A DNA stretch of 40,634 nucleotides from Lacticaseibacillus yichunensis. Lineage in GTDB: Bacteria; Bacillota; Bacilli; Lactobacillales; Lactobacillaceae. Position 1 is the first letter of the stretch. Each line of letters starts with the position of its first letter. The stretch is from the NCBI RefSeq assembly GCF_003946405.1, contig NZ_RHOG01000025.1, positions 1 through 40,634 of the forward strand, written 5' to 3'. The translations under genes and the position numbers were made by a program. Below the pieces are notes generated by a model that did not search any database, was not told where the DNA came from, and worked only from the letters and a program-made list of their open reading frames with translations. Of this stretch, positions 7,651 to 15,409 are shown one piece after another.

Positions 7651-10600
7651 GCGTTTCCTCAATCTCCGCCCCGATTTTCGAATCCTTCGATGGCTGCCAA
7701 TCAATGCGGATATTCGGATCAAAATCGGCTGTATCCGTCGACGATTCGTGGTTAAACGTTTCGTTACGAATTGATAATATCTCGCTGAGCAGCGTCCCGA
7801 TGAAGATTCCCGGACCGCTGCTGTACAAACGCCAACCACCTTTGACGCCGACCTGCTGCGTCTGCACCCGCTCAAAATCATTTTGAGCCTGATAGCGATC
7901 CGCAAAATCAGCATCCGAGCTCGAGAAATAAACATTGGCTTGGCGTAGCTCGGCATTCGAGATGCGCTCGGTCAGTTTGATCGGGTCGACCAGCTGCAGC
8001 ATTTGCCAGGCTTCTTGTCGCCGGCCGGCAACCGCCAACGCCCCGGCGTAGCGAATATGGGCATGGACATAAAGCAGCCCAATCTCCCGGCCAAAATTAG
8101 CGGCTTGCTCCGCGCGTTTGAAGATCTTGCTGACGCCGCCTCGATAAGTCGACGGCCGGTTCATCAACCGGACCCCATCTGGGAAAAGCAGGTGCTGGTC
8201 AATCAGTGCCAACGCATGATCCGCCTGTTTTCCTGTCAAAATGCCGCTCAGTACCCCTTGTGATAATGGCAACAGACGGTAATCGATGCCGGTCTGCTGA
8301 TCTCCGGGATGAATGATCTCTTTGACTTGCCCATCTGGTGCGATCTGAATAAAGCCAGGCAGGACGTTATCGCGCATGAAGTACCGCTGGAAATCCTCTT
8401 CCATATCGGTCTTGAGCGCTGCGACCCGGCGCTGGAGCGCATCCCCGTCTGATAGTGCCATCGCCAGTGTCGTCAGCGTCTCAAGCGTCAGCTCCTCCGT
8501 CCAGGTACTTGCCATGGTCGCTTTTTGGGCGGGATCGGCAGGTTGGAGCGTATCATCCCAGTCGCCATCCCCGTACGCCGAGACGTGGGTGCCGGCCAGA
8601 AAATGCGCCACGAGATAATCAAGCTGATGTTCGACATGTGCCCGCAACGAAGTCTTTTCACCAATGAAGTCGTGGGTCGTCGCGCTCATGTATGGCAACT
8701 GCTCGTCCAGAATCTGAAGGTCGTGGGTCGCCTTGAGATAATCCCCGAGAACTTTCAGCGGCCAAACGACGACATCGCCGTGACTTTCATCCGCAAACTG
8801 CGCGCGATACTCATCGTACATAAACCACTGTGGCCAGTTGCCTGTCTCAACGAATTGATGCGAGTAAAGGGTCGTCAGAATCTGCCGCACTTCTGCGTAG
8901 TGGCCCGTGGCTAAAAACAGCTCGACTGGGCCCTGGGAGACGTCGCGCGTCCCCCAAGCGGCCCCGCCGTATTGTTCAAGGCCATGCGGAGATAGCAGGT
9001 GGACCAGGGCATCATGGGCGAACCAGCGCAGAATCGTGGTGATCTCTTGTGCGTCGTCCTTTCTTGCCGGGGCCTCGTCCTTTAATGTCAGATGGTGCAA
9101 GAGGTCCTCAGTGTGCCCCGCATGCGCCTTCCGCGTTGTTGCCGCGTCCAGTTCGTCGAAGTGATTAGCGAGCGCCGTTGAGATTTTCAAATCAGAAGTG
9201 TTTCGATAACTCGCGGTGACCATCTCGAGTGATGGCAACGCCTCACCCAACACGTTCGCAGTATCGCCAAGCTCAAAGTGCCCGTCATGCTGACTGTAAT
9301 CAAGCCAGTAGGTTAGGTCCGGATTTGCGGCGTGCATCGGCATCCCCGACTCTGCTTTGATCGAGAGCTGCTCCCCGTGTGCCACCACAACGGGCTGATG
9401 GCCCATGGTGCCTGCGCTCAGTTGATCCGTGATCAGCAGGTCATAATGGTTGCCTCGCTGCGACTGAAAATGAAGGGTCAACTGATCCGAGTCAGCGGCG
9501 GCATCGTCTGTAATAATCAGCAGATCATCTTCCAGTTGGTAATACCAGGTTGCCCCGTTATAGGCCATCTCAAAGGCACTGGGTAGGCTCAGCAGATGAA
9601 ATTGTTGATCCGCCAATTTGATATAGATGCGGCGGCCCGCTGTCGTGAAGAAGTTGAACGGATCACGCACATCACTTGACAGATTCTGCATATTTGTGTT
9701 GCCAAACACAGTATGTGATTCAAACACCCCTGACATGAATTGGGTCGTTGCCAGCACCGGCGTCGTTGGCGTGAGGGTGTGCCCCGCCATCACGATATTG
9801 CCTGTCTGCCGCTGTTGAAGCAACTCCTTGGCTTGCAAGACAACATGGCGATGGTCCGGCAAAAAGAACGACAACAAGTCGCCATCTTGACGCTCTTCTA
9901 AGCTGCGAGCAGGGAAAAGGGCCATGATCTCCCGCGCTTTCAAAGGAATGCCTGATACTCTTTTGCCCAGCACCGGCTCCGTTTCAATCTGCGAATAGGG
10001 TTGTGGGGCTAATGGCGTCCGCAAAGAGCGCTCATAATCGGCTTGCAACTCAGTGTCAGCGAGCAGAATCCTTCGGTTGTCCTCTGGCTGATCCGGCATA
10101 AAGGCGGCATAAAAGACCGCATGTTTCGCCGCTTGACCGGCTGGGGTTCGAAGCGCGATCAGCGTCGCCTCGTACTGCAATTTCACATTGGCTAACTCCG
10201 GCTGTTGCATGCCAACCGGCGAAGCATCGGCGCGATAGGCTGGCCCGAAAAATTGCATGCCATCCGTGGCATAACTCGCAAGAGGCGTGAAGGCCCCTTG
10301 TTGCAGATAAGGATTTTTCCCAGATTGCGGTTGATTTTGCCGCGATGCGATGGTGATCTGTTGCCCATCGCGTGCCACAAAATGATCGATGTATTGCGAG
10401 GCATAGGCTTCGTTTGACTGCACAAACGAAGCGGCGCCCAAGCCTAGGTCTTGAACATACGTCAGAGCTGTTTCTTCCGTGACCTCGCCGTCAAGATCAA
10501 CGGTCCAGTACCAACCGGAGTCGCCGATCGTCAGCCGAATTAAATAGGACACATCGCCGAACACGCCTTTCCAGGACGCCTGCTCTTTGTCGTGGTTGAA

Positions 10601-10783
10601 GCTACTCTGGGCCCCGGTCAAAAGGCGAGAGACTGTCCCGACCCGCAGATAGATGCCGGCCATACTCCCATCAAGCGCGTTGCCATCGACCTGGTTGATC
10701 ATGATGCCTGACGTTTCGATATGAATCGGCGCGCCGACATCGCTCAACCCGATCGCGGTATTTCCGTGTCGAAGCTTAATCAT
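7643..10783 (-). CDS. GH94 glycoside phosphorylase, probable 1,2-beta-oligoglucan phosphorylase
   Basis: A 1046-residue cytoplasmic enzyme of the GH94 type (N-terminal beta-sandwich, helical barrel). The catalytic-site motif GDGDWDD at about 738-744 matches the GDWND motif that carries the general acid in GH94. The substrate-site stretch GGAAWGTRDVSQGP (606-619) is also typical. The length of over 1000 residues matches the 1,2-beta-oligoglucan (sophorooligosaccharide) phosphorylase group exemplified by Listeria innocua Lin1839, rather than cellobiose phosphorylases (about 800). The reaction would be (beta-1,2-Glc)n + phosphate giving alpha-glucose-1-phosphate + (n-1). Its start overlaps the stop of the GH3 gene by 8 nt. 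Beta-glucan linkage specificity is inferred from length and gene order. Confidence 0.85.
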   Translation of the reverse strand: MIKLRHGNTAIGLSDVGAPIHIETSGIMINQVDGNALDGSMAGIYLRVGTVSRLLTGAQSSFNHDKEQASWKGVFGDVSYLIRLTIGDSGWYWTVDLDGEVTEETALTYVQDLGLGAASFVQSNEAYASQYIDHFVARDGQQITIASRQNQPQSGKNPYLQQGAFTPLASYATDGMQFFGPAYRADASPVGMQQPELANVKLQYEATLIALRTPAGQAAKHAVFYAAFMPDQPEDNRRILLADTELQADYERSLRTPLAPQPYSQIETEPVLGKRVSGIPLKAREIMALFPARSLEERQDGDLLSFFLPDHRHVVLQAKELLQQRQTGNIVMAGHTLTPTTPVLATTQFMSGVFESHTVFGNTNMQNLSSDVRDPFNFFTTAGRRIYIKLADQQFHLLSLPSAFEMAYNGATWYYQLEDDLLIITDDAAADSDQLTLHFQSQRGNHYDLLITDQLSAGTMGHQPVVVAHGEQLSIKAESGMPMHAANPDLTYWLDYSQHDGHFELGDTANVLGEALPSLEMVTASYRNTSDLKISTALANHFDELDAATTRKAHAGHTEDLLHHLTLKDEAPARKDDAQEITTILRWFAHDALVHLLSPHGLEQYGGAAWGTRDVSQGPVELFLATGHYAEVRQILTTLYSHQFVETGNWPQWFMYDEYRAQFADESHGDVVVWPLKVLGDYLKATHDLQILDEQLPYMSATTHDFIGEKTSLRAHVEHQLDYLVAHFLAGTHVSAYGDGDWDDTLQPADPAQKATMASTWTEELTLETLTTLAMALSDGDALQRRVAALKTDMEEDFQRYFMRDNVLPGFIQIAPDGQVKEIIHPGDQQTGIDYRLLPLSQGVLSGILTGKQADHALALIDQHLLFPDGVRLMNRPSTYRGGVSKIFKRAEQAANFGREIGLLYVHAHIRYAGALAVAGRRQEAWQMLQLVDPIKLTERISNAELRQANVYFSSSDADFADRYQAQNDFERVQTQQVGVKGGWRLYSSGPGIFIGTLLSEILSIRNETFNHESSTDTADFDPNIRIDWQPSKDSKIGAEIEETRP

Positions 10784-12956
10784 CTGACTTCTCCTTCAAA
10801 CCCTGGGTGAACGTAAACCCGACTGCTTGGGTCGCATCCGAGCTCAGCCCCGCAAGCAACTCATACTCACCGGCATCTGCGGTATTTGTGAGATCTGTGT
10901 GCATATAACGTAGGCTGTCTTCGGTGACTGAAAACAACAGATCCGCTGTCTCGCCTGCCCCTACTGCGACTTTTTCAAATGCGATCAGGCGTTTGACTGG
11001 TCGAACTGTCTCACCGATTTTTTGGTGCAGATAGAGTTGCACGACAGCACGTCCGTCACGATTTGAGGAATTTTCAAGCCGGACATGCGCGACCATTGGC
11101 TTCTGGCTGCTCATCTCGGTGTTCTCGATCGTGAGACTTTGAAGCGTCACCTGCGCGTAGCCCAAGCCATAGCCGAACGGATAGAGCGGGGTGTTTTCTT
11201 CGTCGATATATTTGGACAGGTATTTATTTTCGGCATCATTCGGCGTGTGCGACAGCGGCCGGCCGGTGTTGTATTGGTTGTAATAGATCGGCACTTGGCC
11301 AACGCTGCGCGGAAAACTCATCGGCAGACGGCCAGAAGGTTCAACTTCGCCGGTCAAGATGCGGGCAATCGCCTCTGCCCCGCGGCTGCCCGGGAACCAG
11401 CCAAAGACAACGGCGTCTGAGAGTGCATCGACTTCACTCAGGTCGAGTGGCCGGCCGGCGATCACGATGGAGATGATTCTCTTACCATCTGCAGCCAGCT
11501 TCCGAAGCAAGGTCATTTGCTCTTCTGGTAGACGAATATCCGTCATGCTGGTGGCTTCCCCACTTTCGGCGCTCGGGATGCCGAGGCAGGCGATGACCGT
11601 GTCATAATGGTGCGCCGAGCCGAGCGCATCTTGTAATTGTTTTTCGTTCAGCTCGTGATAACCCACGCCTGGCACGCTCTTCACCTCACAGCGCTGGCTG
11701 AGCGCCGCCGCAATCGTGTTGTCTGGCGTACTCTTGCCCTGCCAAGACCAACTACCAAGAAGATCGTTCGACTCGCTCAGAGGGCCGGTCAAGAAGACTG
11801 AGGTGCCTGGCTGAAGCGGGAGAATCTGCCCGGCATTTTTCAACAGAACAATGCTTTCCTCGGCAGCATGCTGGGCGTCGACGAGGTGGGCTGGGCTTAG
11901 CTCTGTCGCTGTCTCCCGTTCAATAGAAATGTTTCGATACGGATCTTCAAACAACCCGAGCGTATTTTTCAATTCCAAAATACGCAGGACGGACTCGTCG
12001 ATCAGACGCTTCGTTTCGGCATCCAATGTCGCCGCACGCTTCAGGTACCGGGAATAAGCGAAGGACATCATATCGATATCCACACCAGCCTTGAGGGCGA
12101 GGTCAGAAGCGTGATCGAGGTCTCCGGCCACACCGTGATTGATGAGCTCGCCGATCGCGTCCCAGTCGGAGATCAGGACACCTGAGAAATCCAGTTCTTC
12201 ACGCAAAATGTCGCGCATGAGATGCTGATTGGCAGTTGCCGGCACGCCAAACAAGGTGTTAAAAGACGTCATGACTAGAAGGGCATGCGCCTTGATTGCT
12301 GCGGCATAGGAAGGCAAATACTGTTCGCGGAACCGCCACTCCGAAATATCGACCGTGTTATACTCGCGGCCGGCCTCTGGCGCACCATAAGCGGCGAAGT
12401 GTTTGACGCACGCCGCAATGTGGTCCTCATCCAGTGGGGCCTCACCCTGAAACCCCTGAACGCTTGCGGCGGCCAGTACGGTATTCAGATAAGTATCCTC
12501 ACCGGTCGATTCCATGACGCGGCCCCAACGCGGATCGCGCACAAGGTCGACCATCGGCGCAAACGTCACGTGAATACCGCCAGCTGCGGATTCACTCGCC
12601 GCCACAGCGCTCGCATTTTTAACGATCTCAGGGTCAAAGCTTGCTGCCATCCCCACCGGAATCGGGAAGATGGTCTTATACCCATGGACCACGTCAGCCA
12701 TGAAGAGCAACGGAATATGCAACCGATTGTGCGCTAAAAAGTCGGCTTGAATCGCTCGAACCTGCTTTGCACCGGAGATTCCCAGCACAGAGCCGGACCG
12801 GTAAAGTGTGTCCAGATCCATATGTTGTGCTTGCATCGGGCCGGTGATCGTCGCCTGCCCGTTCGGAAAGAAGTCGGCGCTCAGCTGACCAAGTTGCCCG
12901 ATCTTTTCCTCGATGGTCATTTCTTCAAGAAGTGCCTGTACCTGTGTATTTTCCAT
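10776..12956 (-). CDS. GH3 beta-glucosidase, probably acting on sophorose/beta-1,2-glucosides
   Basis: A 726-residue GH3 enzyme with the (beta/alpha)8 barrel, the alpha/beta sandwich and a C-terminal fibronectin III-like domain (from about 640). The nucleophile is Asp264 in LISDWDAI; KHFAAYG at 185-191 and the substrate-site motif DPRWGRVMES (141-150) are classic. There is no signal peptide, so it works on imported sugar. The length and its position directly before a long GH94 phosphorylase match Listeria innocua Lin1840, a beta-glucosidase that prefers sophorose. It would split the final disaccharide left by the phosphorylase. The start has AAGGAGGAG 7 nt upstream. It is the first gene after the promoter at 12992-13020. 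Confidence 0.9.
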   Translation of the reverse strand: MENTQVQALLEEMTIEEKIGQLGQLSADFFPNGQATITGPMQAQHMDLDTLYRSGSVLGISGAKQVRAIQADFLAHNRLHIPLLFMADVVHGYKTIFPIPVGMAASFDPEIVKNASAVAASESAAGGIHVTFAPMVDLVRDPRWGRVMESTGEDTYLNTVLAAASVQGFQGEAPLDEDHIAACVKHFAAYGAPEAGREYNTVDISEWRFREQYLPSYAAAIKAHALLVMTSFNTLFGVPATANQHLMRDILREELDFSGVLISDWDAIGELINHGVAGDLDHASDLALKAGVDIDMMSFAYSRYLKRAATLDAETKRLIDESVLRILELKNTLGLFEDPYRNISIERETATELSPAHLVDAQHAAEESIVLLKNAGQILPLQPGTSVFLTGPLSESNDLLGSWSWQGKSTPDNTIAAALSQRCEVKSVPGVGYHELNEKQLQDALGSAHHYDTVIACLGIPSAESGEATSMTDIRLPEEQMTLLRKLAADGKRIISIVIAGRPLDLSEVDALSDAVVFGWFPGSRGAEAIARILTGEVEPSGRLPMSFPRSVGQVPIYYNQYNTGRPLSHTPNDAENKYLSKYIDEENTPLYPFGYGLGYAQVTLQSLTIENTEMSSQKPMVAHVRLENSSNRDGRAVVQLYLHQKIGETVRPVKRLIAFEKVAVGAGETADLLFSVTEDSLRYMHTDLTNTADAGEYELLAGLSSDATQAVGFTFTQGLKEKSDD

Positions 12957-12972
12957 CTAGTTTCTCCTCCTT

Positions 12973-13020
12973 GGTGAAACGTTTCGATTGTATTGTATAG
13001 CGCTTCCATTTTAAAGGCAA
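12973..13020 (-). promoter_or_regulatory. Promoter, cre-like box and LacI-type operator for GH3-GH94
   Basis: Minus-strand -35 TTGCCT (13015-13020) and -10 TACAAT (12992-12997) are 17 bp apart. A cre-like sequence TGGAAGCGCTATAC lies within the spacer and -10. The palindrome core GAAACGTTTC (12976-12985), within GGTGAAACGTTTCGA (12973-12987), sits just downstream of -10, followed by the ribosome binding site. The operator matches the one at 7536-7551, so one repressor probably controls both promoters. Confidence 0.75.
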
Positions 13021-13142
13021 GGGGAAATTTTTGAGTAGTCCTCCGCAATGGCTTCTATTCAGGCTGTATTGCTGCGGCTCCGGCACAGGACGGTTTGGAT
13101 GAAACAACTGGCTCTGTTAGCCCCCTTCAGCAAGGCAAAGCA

Positions 13143-13185
13143 AAAGGCCAAGTCACAACTAACACTCGCTGCGCACTTGGCCTTT
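13143..13185 (-). terminator. Terminator at the end of the sucrose phosphorylase operon
   Basis: Perfect 11-bp arms AAAGGCCAAGT (13143-13153) and ACTTGGCCTTT (13175-13185), with a 21-nt loop, lie about 45 nt past the stop at 13229. On the minus strand the stem runs into TTTTGCTTTG. It separates the second sugar locus from the promoter of the first. Confidence 0.72.
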
Positions 13186-13228
13186 CCCATTGATCTCAAT
13201 GATTCACGTTTCCAAATGTTGATAACTG

Positions 13229-14680
13229 CTACCGCTTCGTCAGGTCGATCACAATCCCGTTTTCCGAGACCGCCATCTGGTCATTGACCAAGTCCACGCA
13301 AAGCGTTGCATTGGTTTGACCATCCTGACTCGTGCGCGTCAGCACAAAATGTGCTGGGTCCACCGCTTTGGCATCGAACTGACCATCCAGATCGAACGCC
13401 CGGCTTCGATTACGGAAGCGCATCAAGTTAAGAAGCGTGGACACTACTGGGCGTTGCACCTCTTCGGCAACTTCGTCCTCAGTGTAATAATGCCGGTTGA
13501 TATTTCGACCTTCCTTTGTTTTTTCGAGAAGGTCCAGGTCATTTGCGCCAGCCAAGAGACCGACGTAATAGACCTGCGGAATGCCTGGGGCGAACATTTG
13601 AATGGCCCGCGCGATCAGATAAGCTGCCTCGTTTTCTCCCAGCGCGGAGAAATAGGTCGAGTTGATCTGGTACACGTCAAGATTATGATAGGCAGCGCTT
13701 GAATAGACTTTCTTCACGTTGGAGCCGCGCTGATAAAGCTGCTGTGTCGTGAAATCGATCTGGTCATCAGATAGGATGTCTTTCACATCGACAACACCGA
13801 TACCGTCATGCGTATCCAGCGTGGTGAACTGGTGCATCGGACTTCGCCGCAACCACTTCAACAGCGGCCGCGCGTCCTGCGCAAAAAGCGTGTAGAGCAC
13901 CAGCATCGGCAACGCAAAATCATAGGTCCAATAGCCGTGCTGGTTGACCTTGTCGACCAACGTATAATGCTCATGAATCTCGGGCAAGACTTCTACGCCA
14001 TCTTCACCAGCGGCTTCTGAAATGCGATCGAGCAGGTCCCAGATCTCTGGCTCAACGAAAAAGTCATTGGTGCCACGTTTTTTCACGGCATAGGCAAATG
14101 CATCCAACCTGATCAGTGCCACGCCATTTGCAGCAAAACGGTTCATTGCCGTGGTCAGATAACGCCAAGTCTCCGGTGTTGTGACATCGAGATCGATCTG
14201 TTCATCGCTGAAGGTATTCCAGACGTGGCGCACCGAACCATCCGCCATTTGAACTTCCTGAACAGGTGCCTTGTCCTTGCGCTTATAGATCTGATCGACT
14301 TCTTCTTGAGTGGGGTGCCCCGCCGGCCAGAACTTGTCCCAATCGAGGAATAGCGTGCTTGAAGGCGATGCATCCCCTTTAGCGATAAAGTCCTTGAACT
14401 CCGGTGACTGCCGAGACAGATGATTGATCATCAGATCCGTCATTAAATAATACTGACTCGCCAGCGCCGCGATATCTGTCCAATCACCAAACCGTGAATC
14501 GATCACGTCATAGCGCTCAGGGGAAAATCCGCGATCGCCTGACGAAGGGAAAAACGGCAGAATATGAAGGCCACCGATCGCGTCCGTCAGATCACTTGCC
14601 AGCACGCGATTCAATGCCTGAAGGTTCGAGCCAAGACTATCTGCATACGTGATCAGCATGACTTGATTTGAAAGTCCCAT
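13229..14680 (-). CDS. gtfA: Sucrose phosphorylase (GH13_18)
   Basis: A 483-residue enzyme that converts sucrose and phosphate into alpha-glucose-1-phosphate and fructose in the cytoplasm. It matches the streptococcal GtfA type closely over its length: MLITYADSLG at the N-terminus, LPFFPSSGDRGF, the nucleophile Asp193 in IRLDAFAYA, acid/base Glu234 in LPEIHEHY, and Asp292 in LDTHDGIGVVD. The ATG start matches the family N-terminus although AAGGAG is about 14 nt away, longer than usual. It is the last gene of an operon after beta-phosphoglucomutase and a GH65 phosphorylase. Relatives in GH13_18 act on glucosylglycerate or glucosylglycerol, but the similarity to GtfA favours sucrose. Confidence 0.9.
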   Translation of the reverse strand: MGLSNQVMLITYADSLGSNLQALNRVLASDLTDAIGGLHILPFFPSSGDRGFSPERYDVIDSRFGDWTDIAALASQYYLMTDLMINHLSRQSPEFKDFIAKGDASPSSTLFLDWDKFWPAGHPTQEEVDQIYKRKDKAPVQEVQMADGSVRHVWNTFSDEQIDLDVTTPETWRYLTTAMNRFAANGVALIRLDAFAYAVKKRGTNDFFVEPEIWDLLDRISEAAGEDGVEVLPEIHEHYTLVDKVNQHGYWTYDFALPMLVLYTLFAQDARPLLKWLRRSPMHQFTTLDTHDGIGVVDVKDILSDDQIDFTTQQLYQRGSNVKKVYSSAAYHNLDVYQINSTYFSALGENEAAYLIARAIQMFAPGIPQVYYVGLLAGANDLDLLEKTKEGRNINRHYYTEDEVAEEVQRPVVSTLLNLMRFRNRSRAFDLDGQFDAKAVDPAHFVLTRTSQDGQTNATLCVDLVNDQMAVSENGIVIDLTKR

Positions 14681-14717
14681 TAGTTTCAGTTCATCTCCTT
14701 CTCAAGCAGTCTTCATG

Positions 14718-15392
14718 TTAGGCATCCTTTGAGGCAAAAGCCTGCTCGATCGCACTGAGCGAGACATCCGCGGTGGAGGCGAACACAAGGTCAGCTTCAT
14801 CGAGAATGGTCGGATCCCCAATGCCCACGGAGAACATTCCTGCATCATTAATGCCCGAGATGCCGGCGGTCGCATCCTCAAATCCGACCGTGGTCGCATA
14901 AGGACTATCGATCTGGTCGGCCGCTACCTCAAAGATATCAGGGGCGGGCTTACCATGCTTGACCGACGCAGGATCCACGATCTTGCCAAGGAGGTCTTCA
15001 AGCTTCAAACGCTTGATGATAAATGGGGCGTTAAAGGAGGCCGATGCGACCGACATCGGGTAATGGTGATCCGCTAATTCTTGCAGAAATTCGCCCATCC
15101 CCGGCAGAATGTCGGCTGGGGTCATTGTTTGAATCAACTGTTTATAGCGATCGTTTTTTTCAGTGGCGATAGCCTCTTTTTCAGCCAGGGTATGCTGCCC
15201 CTCTTGATGCCCGAATTTGATGATCTCTTCAAGGGAATCCATACGGCTACGGCCTTTGAGCAATTCGTTCACGGCCGGGGTGATCGTGATGTCGAGTTTT
15301 TCCTGCGCGACTTCTTTCCACGCCTGATAGTGAAACTTTGCGGTGTCGGTGATCACACCATCTAGGTCAAATACAAAACCAGTAATTGTCAT
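14718..15392 (-). CDS. pgmB: Beta-phosphoglucomutase
   Basis: A 224-residue HAD-superfamily enzyme that converts beta-glucose-1-phosphate to glucose-6-phosphate. The catalytic motif FDLDGVITDTA gives nucleophile Asp9 and acid/base Asp11. The cap-domain motif LLKGRSRMDSLEEI, the SVASASFNAP motif, HGKPAPDIF and GFEDATAGI are all diagnostic of beta-PGM. The start has GAGGT 6 nt upstream. It lies 17 nt after the GH65 gene, as expected, because inverting GH65 phosphorylases release the beta anomer. It would not serve the alpha-glucose-1-phosphate made by the neighbouring sucrose phosphorylase or by GH94. Confidence 0.95.
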   Translation of the reverse strand: MTITGFVFDLDGVITDTAKFHYQAWKEVAQEKLDITITPAVNELLKGRSRMDSLEEIIKFGHQEGQHTLAEKEAIATEKNDRYKQLIQTMTPADILPGMGEFLQELADHHYPMSVASASFNAPFIIKRLKLEDLLGKIVDPASVKHGKPAPDIFEVAADQIDSPYATTVGFEDATAGISGINDAGMFSVGIGDPTILDEADLVFASTADVSLSAIEQAFASKDA

Positions 15393-15409
15393 TTTATTAC
15401 CTCGTTGAT

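Noticed and set aside
7498-7956. A 152-residue minus-strand frame spanning the GH94 end and the importer promoter
   Set aside because: It covers the cre box, operator and hairpin and is Arg/Lys-rich without a recognisable domain.
12925-13107. A 60-residue minus-strand frame before the GH3 gene
   Set aside because: It covers the promoter and operator region and lacks a ribosome binding site.
13229-14680. GH13_18 gene as glucosylglycerate phosphorylase in a YcjM-YcjW-like locus
   Set aside because: Gene content resembles the E. coli ycj cluster, but this protein is much closer to streptococcal GtfA sucrose phosphorylase across the active-site motifs and in length.
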